From NCBI GenBank assembly GCA_021781495.1, contig JAJXWS010000023.1, positions 1 to 41,909 of the forward strand: DNA of 41,909 nt, in the 5' to 3' direction. The translations under genes were made by a program, and so were the position numbers. The notes under the pieces were generated by a model that ran no database searches, was not told the DNA's origin, and was given only the letters and a program-made list of their open reading frames with translations. Of the stretch, positions 1 to 6,732 are shown in pieces; the first letter of the stretch is position 1, and each line of letters begins with the position of its first letter. The stretch is from Acidobacteriota bacterium (lineage in GTDB: Bacteria > Acidobacteriota > Terriglobia > Terriglobales > Acidobacteriaceae).

Positions 1-1834
1 GTCCAAGGAAGATGAAACTGCCGATGGGCCGCCGGGGATCGCTAAGGCCCGCACGGGAGCGGCGAATGGCGTTTGCCACCACGCTCAGCGCCTGGTCCTG
101 CCCCACGACGCGCTCGCGCAGCCGCTCTTCCATCTGCACCAGCTTCTTCACTTCGCCCTCCAGCATGCGCGAGACGGGAATGCCGGTCCACTTGCTCACG
201 ATCCGCGCAACGTCCTCCTCGTCCACCTCTTCCTTCAGCATGCGGGTGGCTCCGGCGCTGCCATCCTGGATGGCGTTCAACTGCTTCAACTCCGCCTCCA
301 GCCGTGGCAGCTCGCCGTACTGGATCTGCGCGGCGCGGTCGAGCTGGCCCTTGCGCGTCTGCTCTTCAGCCTCAAAGCGCAGTGCCTCAATCTGCTTCTT
401 CAGCTCGCTGATGTGCGTGATGGCTTCGCGTTCTTTTGTCCAGCGCGCGCGCAGAGCGGTGCTCTGCTCCCTGAGCGTGGCCAGTTCGCGCTCCACCTCT
501 TCCAGCCGTTCGCGGCTGTTGGGGTCGGTCTCGCGCTTCAGCGCGGCGCGCTCAATCTCCAGTGACGTTGCCTCGCGCTCCAGCTGGTCAATCTCGGTGG
601 GCACGGAGCCGATCTGAATGGCCAGCGATGCCGCGGCCTCGTCCACCAGGTCGATGGCCTTGTCCGGCAGAAAGCGGTCGCTGATGTAGCGGTGCGACAG
701 CGTGGCCGCGGCCACAATCGCCGCGTCCTTGATGCGCACGTTGTGGTGCGCCTCGTAGCGCTCCTTCAGCCCGCGCAGAATGGCGATGGTGTCTTCCACG
801 TTGGGCTCGCCCACGTAGACGATCTGGAATCGCCGCTCCAGCGCCGCGTCCTTCTCAATGTACTTGCGATACTCGTTCAGCGTGGTGGCGCCAATGGCGC
901 GCAGCTCGCCGCGGGCCAGCGCGGGCTTCAGCATGTTGCTCGCGTCAATGGCTCCCTCGGCCGCGCCTGCGCCCACCAGCGTGTGCAGCTCATCGATGAA
1001 CAGAACGATCTGTCCGTTAGACTCCTCAATCTCCTTGAGCACGGCCTTCAGGCGGTCCTCAAACTCGCCGCGATACTTGGCTCCGGCCAGCATCGATCCC
1101 AGGTCGAGCGAGATGACGCGCTTGTTGCGCAGAATGTCCGGCACGTCGCCGGAGACGATGCGGCGCGCCAGCCCTTCCACGATGGCCGTTTTGCCCACGC
1201 CCGGCTCGCCAATCAGCACAGGATTGTTCTTGGTGCGGCGGCTGAGCACCTGGATCACGCGGCGAATCTCTTCGTCGCGGCCAATCACGGGGTCCAGCTT
1301 GCCGCGACGCGCCAGCTCGGTCAGGTCCTTGGCGTACTTCTCCAGCGCCTGGAACTTGGCCTCGGGGTTCTGGTCCGTCACGCGCTGCGATCCGCGCACG
1401 GCGGTCAGCGCCTTCAGAATGGCTTCGTGGGTTGCGCCCAGCGCCACCAGCGCCTCGTGCGCGGCTTCGCCCTTCTGGTGGGCCACGCCCAGCAGAAGAT
1501 GCTCGGTGGAGATGTACTCGTCCTTGAAGTTTTCGGCCTCGCGAAAGGCCTGGTCCAGCGCCTTGTTCAGGGTCTGGCTCAGCCCCGGTTGCGCGGCGGC
1601 GCCCGCCACCCGAGGCAGTTTCTCCTCGATCTGGTGCAGATCGCGCTCCAACCGTTCCGTTGGAACGCCGATCTTTTCGAGCACCGCCGGAATCACACCC
1701 TCGCGATCCTCAACGAGCGCCAGCAGCAGGTGCACCGGCTGCATCTCAGGATTCCCCAGTTCGGTAGCCCGCTGCTGGGCCTGCTGCACTGCCTGCTGCG
1801 ACTTGACGGTCAACTTCTCCCAGCGAATTGCCAT
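1..1834 (-). CDS. clpB: ATP-dependent disaggregase ClpB (N-terminal part, cut by window edge)
   Basis: Reading the minus strand from an ATG at 1834 gives about 611 codons that run off the left edge with no stop. The N-terminal Clp repeat domain comes first (residues ~1-150). The first AAA+ module follows, with Walker [10 protein letters not shown] and Walker B-type [10 protein letters not shown], then a coiled M-domain rich in Glu/Arg (~410-530) that separates ClpB from ClpA/ClpC. The visible part ends at [10 protein letters not shown], just before the second Walker A. ClpB is a cytoplasmic hexamer that, with DnaK, pulls polypeptides out of aggregates. A GGGAG ribosome-binding site lies 7 nt before the start. 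hsp20 is upstream on the same strand, so the two may share heat-shock control. The call is secure; the second ATPase domain lies outside the window. Confidence 0.95.
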   Translation of the reverse strand, partial: MAIRWEKLTVKSQQAVQQAQQRATELGNPEMQPVHLLLALVEDREGVIPAVLEKIGVPTERLERDLHQIEEKLPRVAGAAAQPGLSQTLNKALDQAFREAENFKDEYISTEHLLLGVAHQKGEAAHEALVALGATHEAILKALTAVRGSQRVTDQNPEAKFQALEKYAKDLTELARRGKLDPVIGRDEEIRRVIQVLSRRTKNNPVLIGEPGVGKTAIVEGLARRIVSGDVPDILRNKRVISLDLGSMLAGAKYRGEFEDRLKAVLKEIEESNGQIVLFIDELHTLVGAGAAEGAIDASNMLKPALARGELRAIGATTLNEYRKYIEKDAALERRFQIVYVGEPNVEDTIAILRGLKERYEAHHNVRIKDAAIVAAATLSHRYISDRFLPDKAIDLVDEAAASLAIQIGSVPTEIDQLEREATSLEIERAALKRETDPNSRERLEEVERELATLREQSTALRARWTKEREAITHISELKKQIEALRFEAEEQTRKGQLDRAAQIQYGELPRLEAELKQLNAIQDGSAGATRMLKEEVDEEDVARIVSKWTGIPVSRMLEGEVKKLVQMEERLRERVVGQDQALSVVANAIRRSRAGLSDPRRPIGSFIFLG

Positions 1835-1939
1835 TCCCACACTCCCGGCTGCCAGCTCGTTGCGCCCGGCAATCCTTGCCCGCTCCGGCTCTCAGCTCCC
1901 ATGTTCTGCATCCAGGCCCGTTTCCGCCCTGAATATGCA

Positions 1940-1980
1940 TGCGCCGGGCAGGCACCTCTGTTGTTCCCCTGCCCGGCGCA
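1940..1980. terminator. GC-rich hairpin between hsp20 and clpB
   Basis: A perfect 13-bp inverted repeat (arms 1940-1952 and 1968-1980, core GCGCCGGGCAGG) with a 15-nt loop lies in the hsp20-clpB gap. A second, smaller hairpin (AGCCGGC/GCCGGCT, about 1999-2017) sits nearer the hsp20 stop. Neither is followed by a clear T run. They could attenuate read-through from hsp20 into clpB or stabilise the hsp20 mRNA end rather than act as full intrinsic terminators. Confidence 0.5.
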
Positions 1981-2030
1981 ATCCGTCTTCTCGCTCTCAG
2001 CCGGCTTCGCGCCGGCTCGTGCGTGGCTGT

Positions 2031-2471
2031 TTAGGCCGCCACGTTGATCTTGATCTGCTTTGGCTGGGCCTCGGGCTTCTTCTTCAGCTCCAGCTTCAGC
2101 ACACCATTCACGTACTTGGCGTCCACATGCTCCCAGTCCACGGTTGAGGGCAGCGAGAAGGCGCGATAGAAGGAGCCATAGCTGCGCTCAATGCGATGGA
2201 AGTTCTTCTCTTTCTCCTCGGTTTCCAGCTTGCGCTCCCCCTTCACGGTCAGCAGGCCGTTTTCCACCCGAATATCCAGATCCTTCTCTTCAATGCCCGG
2301 AACTTCGAGCTTCAGAACCAGCTTCTGCGCGTCTTCATAGATGTCGACAGCCGGTACAAAGCTGGCCGTCGTCATCGGGCTTTCCGCCTCAGACAGATCG
2401 CGGAAAAGGCTGTTCATGCGGCTCTGCAGAGCTACGACTTCCCGGAATGGATCCCAGCGAGTGATTGCCAT
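2031..2471 (-). CDS. Small heat-shock protein, Hsp20/alpha-crystallin family
   Basis: The protein has 146 residues, the usual size for a bacterial small heat-shock protein. The N-terminus ([12 protein letters not shown]) is the common bacterial class A opening. The alpha-crystallin domain spans about residues 38-135, with [20 protein letters not shown], the beta strands LTVKGERK, and the closing [14 protein letters not shown] signature. The C-terminal tail carries an IKI tripeptide, the I-x-I motif that docks between subunits. These proteins are ATP-independent holdases that hand unfolded clients to DnaK/ClpB, which fits clpB lying directly downstream. A GGAGG lies about 11 nt before the ATG. 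An HspR-type inverted repeat is about 100 bp upstream, so heat-shock repression is plausible. Confidence 0.95.
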   Translation of the reverse strand: MAITRWDPFREVVALQSRMNSLFRDLSEAESPMTTASFVPAVDIYEDAQKLVLKLEVPGIEEKDLDIRVENGLLTVKGERKLETEEKEKNFHRIERSYGSFYRAFSLPSTVDWEHVDAKYVNGVLKLELKKKPEAQPKQIKINVAA

Positions 2472-2573
2472 TTCTTCAGTTCCTCCAACTCAGAGTTTGC
2501 GATGTTGGGCCGGGTCTTAGTCCCGGCCGCTCAACTTATCTGATTAAACTATAGCACAACTGATACATAAAAT

Positions 2574-2592
2574 ATGAGTGAAATACACTCAT
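2574..2592. promoter_or_regulatory. Inverted repeat resembling an HspR (HAIR) operator
   Basis: ATGAGTG-AAATA-CACTCAT is a perfect 7-bp inverted repeat about 100 bp upstream of the hsp20 start. Its core, TGAGT-N7-ACTCA, equals the inner ten bases of the HAIR element CTTGAGT-N7-ACTCAAG bound by the MerR-family repressor HspR. The outer bases differ. Between it and the gene, a GC-rich hairpin (GGCCGGG/CCCGGCC, about 2510-2530) falls in the predicted leader. No hspR gene is in the window. Confidence 0.45.
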
Positions 2593-2765
2593 TTTTATGT
2601 CACGAGCTATCCGGTTTGTTTTCTTGCAGTTGGATTCCGTGTGCGCCGCCAACTACGCTCCCGGCGCCCTTTTACCCCCGCAAAACCCTGCCCGAAAGGC
2701 CCGCATGAGCTGGCCGGCAAGCCTCCGCTCCCGCCCCGGAGCAGCCTCTACAATAGACATCAGAT

Positions 2766-3563
2766 ATGCAGATCCCCGGTCTTCCCGCGTATGTGGACTG
2801 GCACTGGCTTTGGCTGACCGTGGCCGCATTTTTGGCCGGGCTGCTGAACGCGGTGGCCGGCGGAGGCTCCTTTCTCCTCTTCCCGGCCATGCTGAGCATG
2901 AAGATGCTGCCGATCCAGGCCAATGCCACCAACACGGTGGCGCTGTGGCCCGGGCAGTTGACCTCCATTGCCGCCTACCGGGAGCCGATTCGCAAGAACT
3001 GGCGCATGGCGGCGCCCATGGCCGTAGCCGGTCTGCTGGGCGGAACCGCCGGCGCCATTGTGCTGCTGAGCACGCCGCAGCGCACCTTTCTGCAACTGGT
3101 GCCGTGGCTGCTGCTGGTTGCGGCGGGCATCTTTGCCGCCAGCGGGCCGGTAATGCGCTGGCTGGAGCGGCGCAAGGGCCGTCCTGCGGCCCGCGTTCAC
3201 GCGCCGCGCCGCCTGCCGGTCTTTCTGGCCACCATGACGGTCTGCTTCTATATCGGCTACTTCGGGGCTGGCGCGGGATTCCTGCTCATCACGGTCCTGT
3301 CGCTCTTCGGCTACCAGGACCTGCACGAGATCAACGCGCTGAAGGTGGTGGCTACCACCATGGCCAACGGCATTGCCTTTGCCATCTTTGTAGCCGACCA
3401 CCAGGTGGTGTGGCGCTACTGCCTGCTGGCCATGGTGGTGTGCGCCGTGGCGGGATTCACCTCGGCCAGCTTGGCGCGCCGGGTACCGCAACCGGTGCTG
3501 CGCGCCGTTGTGGTGCTGCTGGGGCTGGGCATGTCGGCCTGGTTCTTCTGGAGAACGCACTGA
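2766..3563 (+). CDS. TauE/SafE (TSUP) family anion transporter
   Basis: This is a 265-residue, strongly hydrophobic protein with about eight predicted membrane helices in two halves. The first half has WLTVAAFLAGLLNAVAGGGS, the glycine-rich N-AGGGS signature of TSUP transporters; the second has the matching FGAGAGFLLI. Family members export or import small anions, often sulfite, sulfoacetate or other organosulfur compounds, but the substrate cannot be read from sequence. The gene lies a few kb upstream of two sulfur-handling modules, so a role in removing sulfite or similar compounds is possible but inferred. The ATG at 2766 has only a weak upstream Shine-Dalgarno. The next gene (DUF971) starts 35 nt after the stop in the same direction. 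Confidence 0.85.
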   Translation: MQIPGLPAYVDWHWLWLTVAAFLAGLLNAVAGGGSFLLFPAMLSMKMLPIQANATNTVALWPGQLTSIAAYREPIRKNWRMAAPMAVAGLLGGTAGAIVLLSTPQRTFLQLVPWLLLVAAGIFAASGPVMRWLERRKGRPAARVHAPRRLPVFLATMTVCFYIGYFGAGAGFLLITVLSLFGYQDLHEINALKVVATTMANGIAFAIFVADHQVVWRYCLLAMVVCAVAGFTSASLARRVPQPVLRAVVVLLGLGMSAWFFWRTH

Positions 3564-3598
3564 CGCCGGTCTGCCTGCGGCAACGATAAAATGGAGCC

Positions 3599-4054
3599 AT
3601 GAGCCACGAAGGCATTCGTTTCATGACCCGGGAGCAGCAGGAGCAAGAGGCGGAAGTGCATCGCCCCCTGCCGCGCATTGCCATCACCCCCCACAAGGTT
3701 CGCGTCCTCATCACCGAGGGCAAGGGGCTGGAGATTGACTGGGAAGACGGGCATCGCAGCGCGTGGAGCTTTGCCCTGCTGCGCGACGCCTGCCCCTGCG
3801 CAACCTGCGTGGATGAGCGCAAAAAAGAGGGTCGCAGCATCGGCGAATCCAAGCCGAAGTCGGCCGATCTTCTGCCTATGTACAAGCCGCCGGCGCGCCC
3901 GGCCAGCGCCCAGGCAGTGGGCCGCTATGCCATTCAGTTTGTATGGCTTGACGGCCACTCGGGTGGCATTTATTCGTGGGAGTACCTGCGCCGGAACTGT
4001 CAGTGCTCCGAGTGCAAGCTGGTGGCGCTGGAGTCCGCGGGCGGCATCCAGTAG
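3599..4054 (+). CDS. DUF971 / GBBH-like N-terminal domain protein
   Basis: The protein has 151 residues. The central domain matches the N-terminal domain of gamma-butyrobetaine hydroxylase (DUF971): an IDWEDGHRSAW strand followed by LLRDACPCATCVDER, the typical Cys metal site. A second Cys cluster, YLRRNCQCSECK, lies near the C-terminus, so there are two CxCxxC motifs about 80 residues apart. Stand-alone members are small proteins of unclear function, probably metal-binding. The ATG at 3599 has a GGAG only 2 nt upstream; an in-frame ATG at 3623 is an alternative start, so the first 8 residues are uncertain. It probably forms a short transcript with the TSUP gene. The domain call is good; no biochemical role is claimed. 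Confidence 0.8.
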   Translation: MSHEGIRFMTREQQEQEAEVHRPLPRIAITPHKVRVLITEGKGLEIDWEDGHRSAWSFALLRDACPCATCVDERKKEGRSIGESKPKSADLLPMYKPPARPASAQAVGRYAIQFVWLDGHSGGIYSWEYLRRNCQCSECKLVALESAGGIQ

Positions 4055-4089
4055 GCGAAGCCAGTCCGTCGCCGCTCCGCAGCCGCTGC

Positions 4090-4542
4090 TCAGTGCCCGC
4101 TGGCCAGTTCCCAGGGACGTGCAGCGGCGGGCTGTTCGGTCTCGCGACCCTTCAGCCGGTCATACTGGTACACGTCACTGGTCGTCCCCAGGGACTCGTT
4201 GTAGAGGCTGAATCCGCCGGAGAGCGAGTTGAGCTCTTCGCTGAAGGCGTGAATGGCGTGCAACTGGGCAGCCGTTGCCGGCAGCTCAAACTGGGCCGAC
4301 TGAATGAACTTCTGGTAGCCGCGGTCCAGCAGCCGCGCCACCTCTCCCTTGATCAGGACACCGGGCCGCTCGGCAAAAGCCGCGCCCTGCCCGCCTTCCC
4401 CGGCAACCAGCACTGCCGCTGCCCCGTGCTTGCATACCAGCACACCGCCGGCAACACCGGTAAAAGGCGTCGCCTCAAACGAGTGCGCGCGAAGAACTGC
4501 AAGAATCTGATCGAAATTCAAAGTGCGGGACTTTCGGGCCAT
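4090..4542 (-). CDS. Uncharacterised protein (150 aa)
   Basis: I do not recognise this protein. The reading frame stays open upstream to 5214, but that stretch is antisense to the M67 peptidase gene. The ATG at 4542, with AGGGA 8 nt upstream, is therefore the likely start. The product begins MARKSRTLNFDQILAVLRAH. It has a hydrophobic beta-rich middle with one Cys (GGVLVCKHG), then a helical region and a Gly/Ser/Tyr-containing end (SLSGGFSLYNESLG). No signal peptide or membrane segment is seen, so it is probably cytoplasmic. It is convergent with DUF971 (stop to stop 35 nt) and divergent from the M67 peptidase gene. Codon use looks like that of its neighbours. Confidence 0.65.
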   Translation of the reverse strand: MARKSRTLNFDQILAVLRAHSFEATPFTGVAGGVLVCKHGAAAVLVAGEGGQGAAFAERPGVLIKGEVARLLDRGYQKFIQSAQFELPATAAQLHAIHAFSEELNSLSGGFSLYNESLGTTSDVYQYDRLKGRETEQPAAARPWELASGH

Positions 4543-4632
4543 GGCTGCTTCCCTGTCTGCGAGTATGTTTAGGAGGAGGGATGTGCACTCTCTCCCTCTA
4601 TCCAATCTCGCACACAGCGGGCAAGGCCCGCA

Positions 4633-5127
4633 ATGCGTGCCCCGGCTTCCCACATGGACGCAAAGCCTCCAAGCGCCGCATCCGGCACCCTCCTGCAGCT
4701 TCCGCGGGCCGTCTATGCGGACCTGCGCGCTCACGGCGAGGAGGCCTATCCCAGCGAGTGCTGCGGCGTGCTGCTGGGGCAGCCCACGCCACAGGGCTGG
4801 CTGGTGGCCCACGCCGTGCGGGCCGTGAATGCGCAGGCAGACACTGCGCGCAATCGTTACAGCATCGCTCCGGCAGAGCTGGTGAGGATTGTGCGCGAGG
4901 CACGCGAATGTGGGCTGCAGGTTGCCGGCTTCTATCACTCGCACCCGGACCATCCGGCGCAGTGGTCGCCCACTGACCTGGCGGAGGCGCACTGGATCGG
5001 CTGCTCCTATGTGATTACCGAGGTGGCACAGGGCAGGGCGGCGGCCACGCGCTCCTTTCTGCTGGCCGGGCACGGCGAAGAAGACAAGCATTTCGAGCCT
5101 GAGCCGATTCATCTCCTGAGCGAGTAG
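4633..5127 (+). CDS. M67 (JAMM/MPN+) family metallopeptidase
   Basis: The protein has 164 residues with a complete JAMM zinc-protease signature: a Glu in the first helix/strand region (HGEEAYPSECCGVLLG), then GFYHSHPDHPAQWSPTD, giving the H-S-H-P and S-x-x-D ligands. Bacterial stand-alone M67 enzymes (the Mec type) cleave the C-terminal Gly-Gly of a ubiquitin-like sulfur carrier (CysO, ThiS or MoaD) to release cysteine or free carrier. That would fit the MoeB-rhodanese gene at 14.5 kb, which would activate such a carrier, although no carrier gene is seen here. The ATG at 4633 has AAGG 7 nt upstream; an in-frame ATG at 4654 is an alternative. The family call is firm and the substrate is inferred. 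Confidence 0.9.
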   Translation: MRAPASHMDAKPPSAASGTLLQLPRAVYADLRAHGEEAYPSECCGVLLGQPTPQGWLVAHAVRAVNAQADTARNRYSIAPAELVRIVREARECGLQVAGFYHSHPDHPAQWSPTDLAEAHWIGCSYVITEVAQGRAAATRSFLLAGHGEEDKHFEPEPIHLLSE

Positions 5128-5201
5128 CGCGGTGCGGAGCAGGTCCACCGGCTGCCTGCAAGTCCTGCATTTTGCTGCGCTTTCTGAATTCAAAATGCAG
5201 T

Positions 5202-5247
5202 AGTAGTGTAACAAACACCTACCGCACTAGGTGTTACTTACACTACT
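5202..5247. repeat. 46-bp inverted repeat made of two GTGT-N5-ACAC operators
   Basis: Two arms of 20 bp (5202-5221 and 5228-5247) face each other across a 6-bp spacer and match at 18 of 20 positions. Each arm contains a smaller palindrome: GTGTAACAAACAC at 5206-5218 and GTGTTACTTACAC at 5231-5243, both GTGT-N5-ACAC. Their starts are 25 bp apart. The element lies just upstream of the consensus -35 box at 5260. Two more copies of the same palindrome follow downstream of that box, so this looks like a multi-site regulator-binding region. Confidence 0.75.
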
Positions 5248-5259
5248 TCGTGCCGAATC

Positions 5260-5315
5260 TTGACATGCCAGCGGTTGGTTTGGTGTAAACTACACCCGAA
5301 CGGTGTAGGTTGCAC
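5260..5315 (+). promoter_or_regulatory. Promoter P1 of sulfur module A with overlapping operators
   Basis: TTGACA at 5260-5265 is a perfect -35 box. After 18 nt comes TGTAAA (5284-5289), preceded by TGG, an extended -10. A palindrome GTGTAAACTACAC (5283-5295) covers this -10, and GTGTAGGTTGCAC (5303-5315) follows 20 bp later, just past the predicted start near 5296. Binding at these sites should block RNA polymerase. Transcription would enter arsR after a leader of about 185 nt. The binding protein is unknown; the PadR protein at 12.2 kb is the best candidate, because a matching site lies beside its gene. Confidence 0.65.
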
Positions 5316-5385
5316 CCTACTGCGATTGCCCCGCGCATCTGCACCGACTCCCCATGGACAAAATATCCGTAACGGTACGGGAATT

Positions 5386-5458
5386 CGTGACAGCTGTCAC
5401 GGAGAGCGCTGCGCGCGATACCTACACTGATGTTGTGTTTGCGAGATTACGCAAATAC
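5386..5458 (+). promoter_or_regulatory. Promoter P2 of module A: CRP/FNR-type palindrome, -10 and ArsR-type operator
   Basis: A perfect 16-bp palindrome (5386-5401, core GTGACAGCTGTCAC) is followed by TACACT (5423-5428) as a likely -10. With a start near 5435, the palindrome centre is at about -41.5, the class II position for CRP/FNR-family activators. TTTGCG-N6-CGCAAA at 5438-5455 then covers the first transcribed bases and is a likely ArsR operator. The same three elements with almost the same spacing precede the second arsR gene at 22.2 kb. Confidence 0.6.
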
Positions 5459-5481
5459 AGGATGAAAGCGAGGAAGAGCTG

Positions 5482-5850
5482 ATGAAGCGAGCGATGACCG
5501 ATGGATCGTGTGAGATGATGGGCTCCTTCTTTGCCACCTTTGGCCACACCACGCGCATGCGCATCTTCTGCGCCCTGCAGAACGAGCCCAGAACCGTCAC
5601 GGAGATCGCAACGGAGGCGGGCGTGTCCATCACCAACGCATCGCAGCATCTGCGCCTCATGCGCGACCGCGGCGCCGTAATCGCCGTCAAGCGCGCGCAG
5701 AACGTCTACTACCACCTCGCGGACCAACGCTTTGTCGAGGCGGCCATTCTCATCCGCGAGGCGCTTCTCGATCGCCTGCTCTTTGAAACCCGGCAGGCAT
5801 CGCTGCGCCCGCAGCGGCGGAGATTGACCAGCGTCCTTCAACCAGTGTGA
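5482..5850 (+). CDS. ArsR-family transcriptional regulator, sulfur module A
   Basis: The protein has 122 residues with one winged-helix DNA-binding domain: MRIFCALQNEPRTVTEIA, then the recognition helix SITNASQHLRLMRDRG and a wing with KRAQNVYYHL. Arsenic- or metal-type ligand motifs are not obvious. Instead it has two cysteines, C10 and C30. C30 sits in the second helix (RIFCAL), about where the sulfide/persulfide sensors SqrR and BigR carry their first redox cysteine. A paralogue at 21.8-22.2 kb keeps both cysteines. A GAGGAAGAG stretch lies just before the ATG. It leads the tusA-hdr operon and probably represses it from the inverted repeat at 5438-5455. Persulfide sensing is inferred, not shown. 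Confidence 0.9.
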   Translation: MKRAMTDGSCEMMGSFFATFGHTTRMRIFCALQNEPRTVTEIATEAGVSITNASQHLRLMRDRGAVIAVKRAQNVYYHLADQRFVEAAILIREALLDRLLFETRQASLRPQRRRLTSVLQPV

Positions 5851-5892
5851 CTTCGCCGTGCGCGGTCACACGCAGCACATGGGAGATATGAC

Positions 5893-6144
5893 ATGAGTGA
5901 AGCACTTGCAGCCGTAACAGCCGACAAAATTATCGATGCCCGCGGAACCGCCTGCCCTGGACCCCTGCTTGAAGCGAAGAAAGGGATCGGCCAGGTGAAG
6001 GTGGGCCAGCTGCTCGAGATCAAATCCAACGACAAGGGCTCGCGCAAGGATATCGCCGCATGGGCCGGCAAGGTGGGTCATCACTTTCTGGGCGCGCTTG
6101 AGGCCGAGGGCCATGACCGCCTGCTGGTGATTCGCAAGAAGTAG
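5893..6144 (+). CDS. tusA: TusA-family sulfur carrier protein
   Basis: The protein has 83 residues, the usual TusA size. It has the family signature RGTACPGPLLEAKKGI, in which the Cys of C-P-x-P accepts a persulfide sulfur, and the two-layer fold with the IKSNDKGSRKDI segment. TusA carries sulfane sulfur to partner proteins: in E. coli for tRNA thiolation, in sulfur oxidisers between rhodanese, DsrE-type proteins and Dsr or sHdr systems. Here it is the first enzyme gene after arsR and is followed by an Hdr/Qmo-like complex and dsrE2, pointing to the dissimilatory type of role. GGGAG lies 8 nt before the ATG. It is cytoplasmic. Tandem hairpins separate it from the next gene and could give it higher mRNA levels. 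Confidence 0.93.
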   Translation: MSEALAAVTADKIIDARGTACPGPLLEAKKGIGQVKVGQLLEIKSNDKGSRKDIAAWAGKVGHHFLGALEAEGHDRLLVIRKK

Positions 6145-6170
6145 CGCCGGCGAAGCGTGAATCGATTGAT

Positions 6171-6218
6171 GCCGGTCCGCAAGGACCGGCAGTAACCCAT
6201 CGTCGCAACGGGACGATG
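6171..6218 (+). other. Two tandem RNA hairpins between tusA and the mvhD-like gene
   Basis: GCCGGTCC-GCAA-GGACCGGC (6171-6190) has a perfect 8-bp stem closed by a GNRA tetraloop. CATCGTC-N7-GACGATG (6198-6218) follows after 7 nt. No T run follows, so a complete terminator is unlikely. They more likely mark a processing or stability site that lets tusA be expressed at a different level from the complex genes. Confidence 0.55.
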
Positions 6219-6234
6219 TGATGTGAGGAACAGG

Positions 6235-6732
6235 ATGACTGATCTGTTTGTCCCAAAGATTCTGGTACTGGCTACGGAAAAGTGTGCCTATCCGGGAGCC
6301 GATGCCGTCGGCAAGGCACACCAGGAGTATCCGTCCAACGTATATATACTCCGCGTTCCCTCGCCCGTTCTCTTCCCCGAGGACTTCTACCTTGGCTGCT
6401 ACGGCAAGGGAATTGACGGCATCCTGATCGCTGCCTGCGGGTCTGACTGTCCGTATCACGGCGCATACGATCGGCTGGCAGCTCGCATCGACAAGCTTAC
6501 TTCGCGGATGAACGCCAGTGGGCTCGATATCGAGCGCATTCGCCTGACCGCCATCTGCACCGTGTGCATCAAGGCGTTCCTCAAGGAGATTGCGCTGATG
6601 AGCGACAACCTGTATCGCCTTGGCCCGGTGAACCGCATGCTCGCCGAGCAACTGCGCAGCGAATCCGTGGAGCGCCTGCAGGCCTCGTCCTGTGCGCCGC
6701 GACTGGTGCCCGCGCTGCAGGGAGGCCTGTGA
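6235..6732 (+). CDS. MvhD-like iron-sulfur electron-transfer subunit
   Basis: The protein has 165 residues and matches the MvhD/FlpD family, small [2Fe-2S] proteins that pass electrons to HdrA. Conserved features are ILVLATEKCAYPGADAVG near the N-terminus, then LGCYGKGIDGILIAACGSDCPYH and a later ICTVC. This domain is fused to the end of QmoB in sulfate reducers; here it is a separate gene placed first in the complex. GAGGA lies 5 nt before the ATG at 6235; a GTG at 6223 is a poorer start. The stop overlaps the next start by one base (TGATG), indicating translational coupling with the HdrA/QmoA-like flavoprotein. It is probably cytoplasmic and bound to that subunit. Confidence 0.85.
   Translation: MTDLFVPKILVLATEKCAYPGADAVGKAHQEYPSNVYILRVPSPVLFPEDFYLGCYGKGIDGILIAACGSDCPYHGAYDRLAARIDKLTSRMNASGLDIERIRLTAICTVCIKAFLKEIALMSDNLYRLGPVNRMLAEQLRSESVERLQASSCAPRLVPALQGGL

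Noticed and set aside
692..2147. Long plus-strand open frames opposite clpB and hsp20
   Set aside because: They are antisense shadows of clear minus-strand genes, and their products have no domain, low-complexity composition and no start signals.
4543..5214. N-terminal extension of the 150-residue protein to 374 residues
   Set aside because: The extension runs antisense through the M67 peptidase gene, whose catalytic motif is intact. A ribosome-binding site supports the ATG at 4542.
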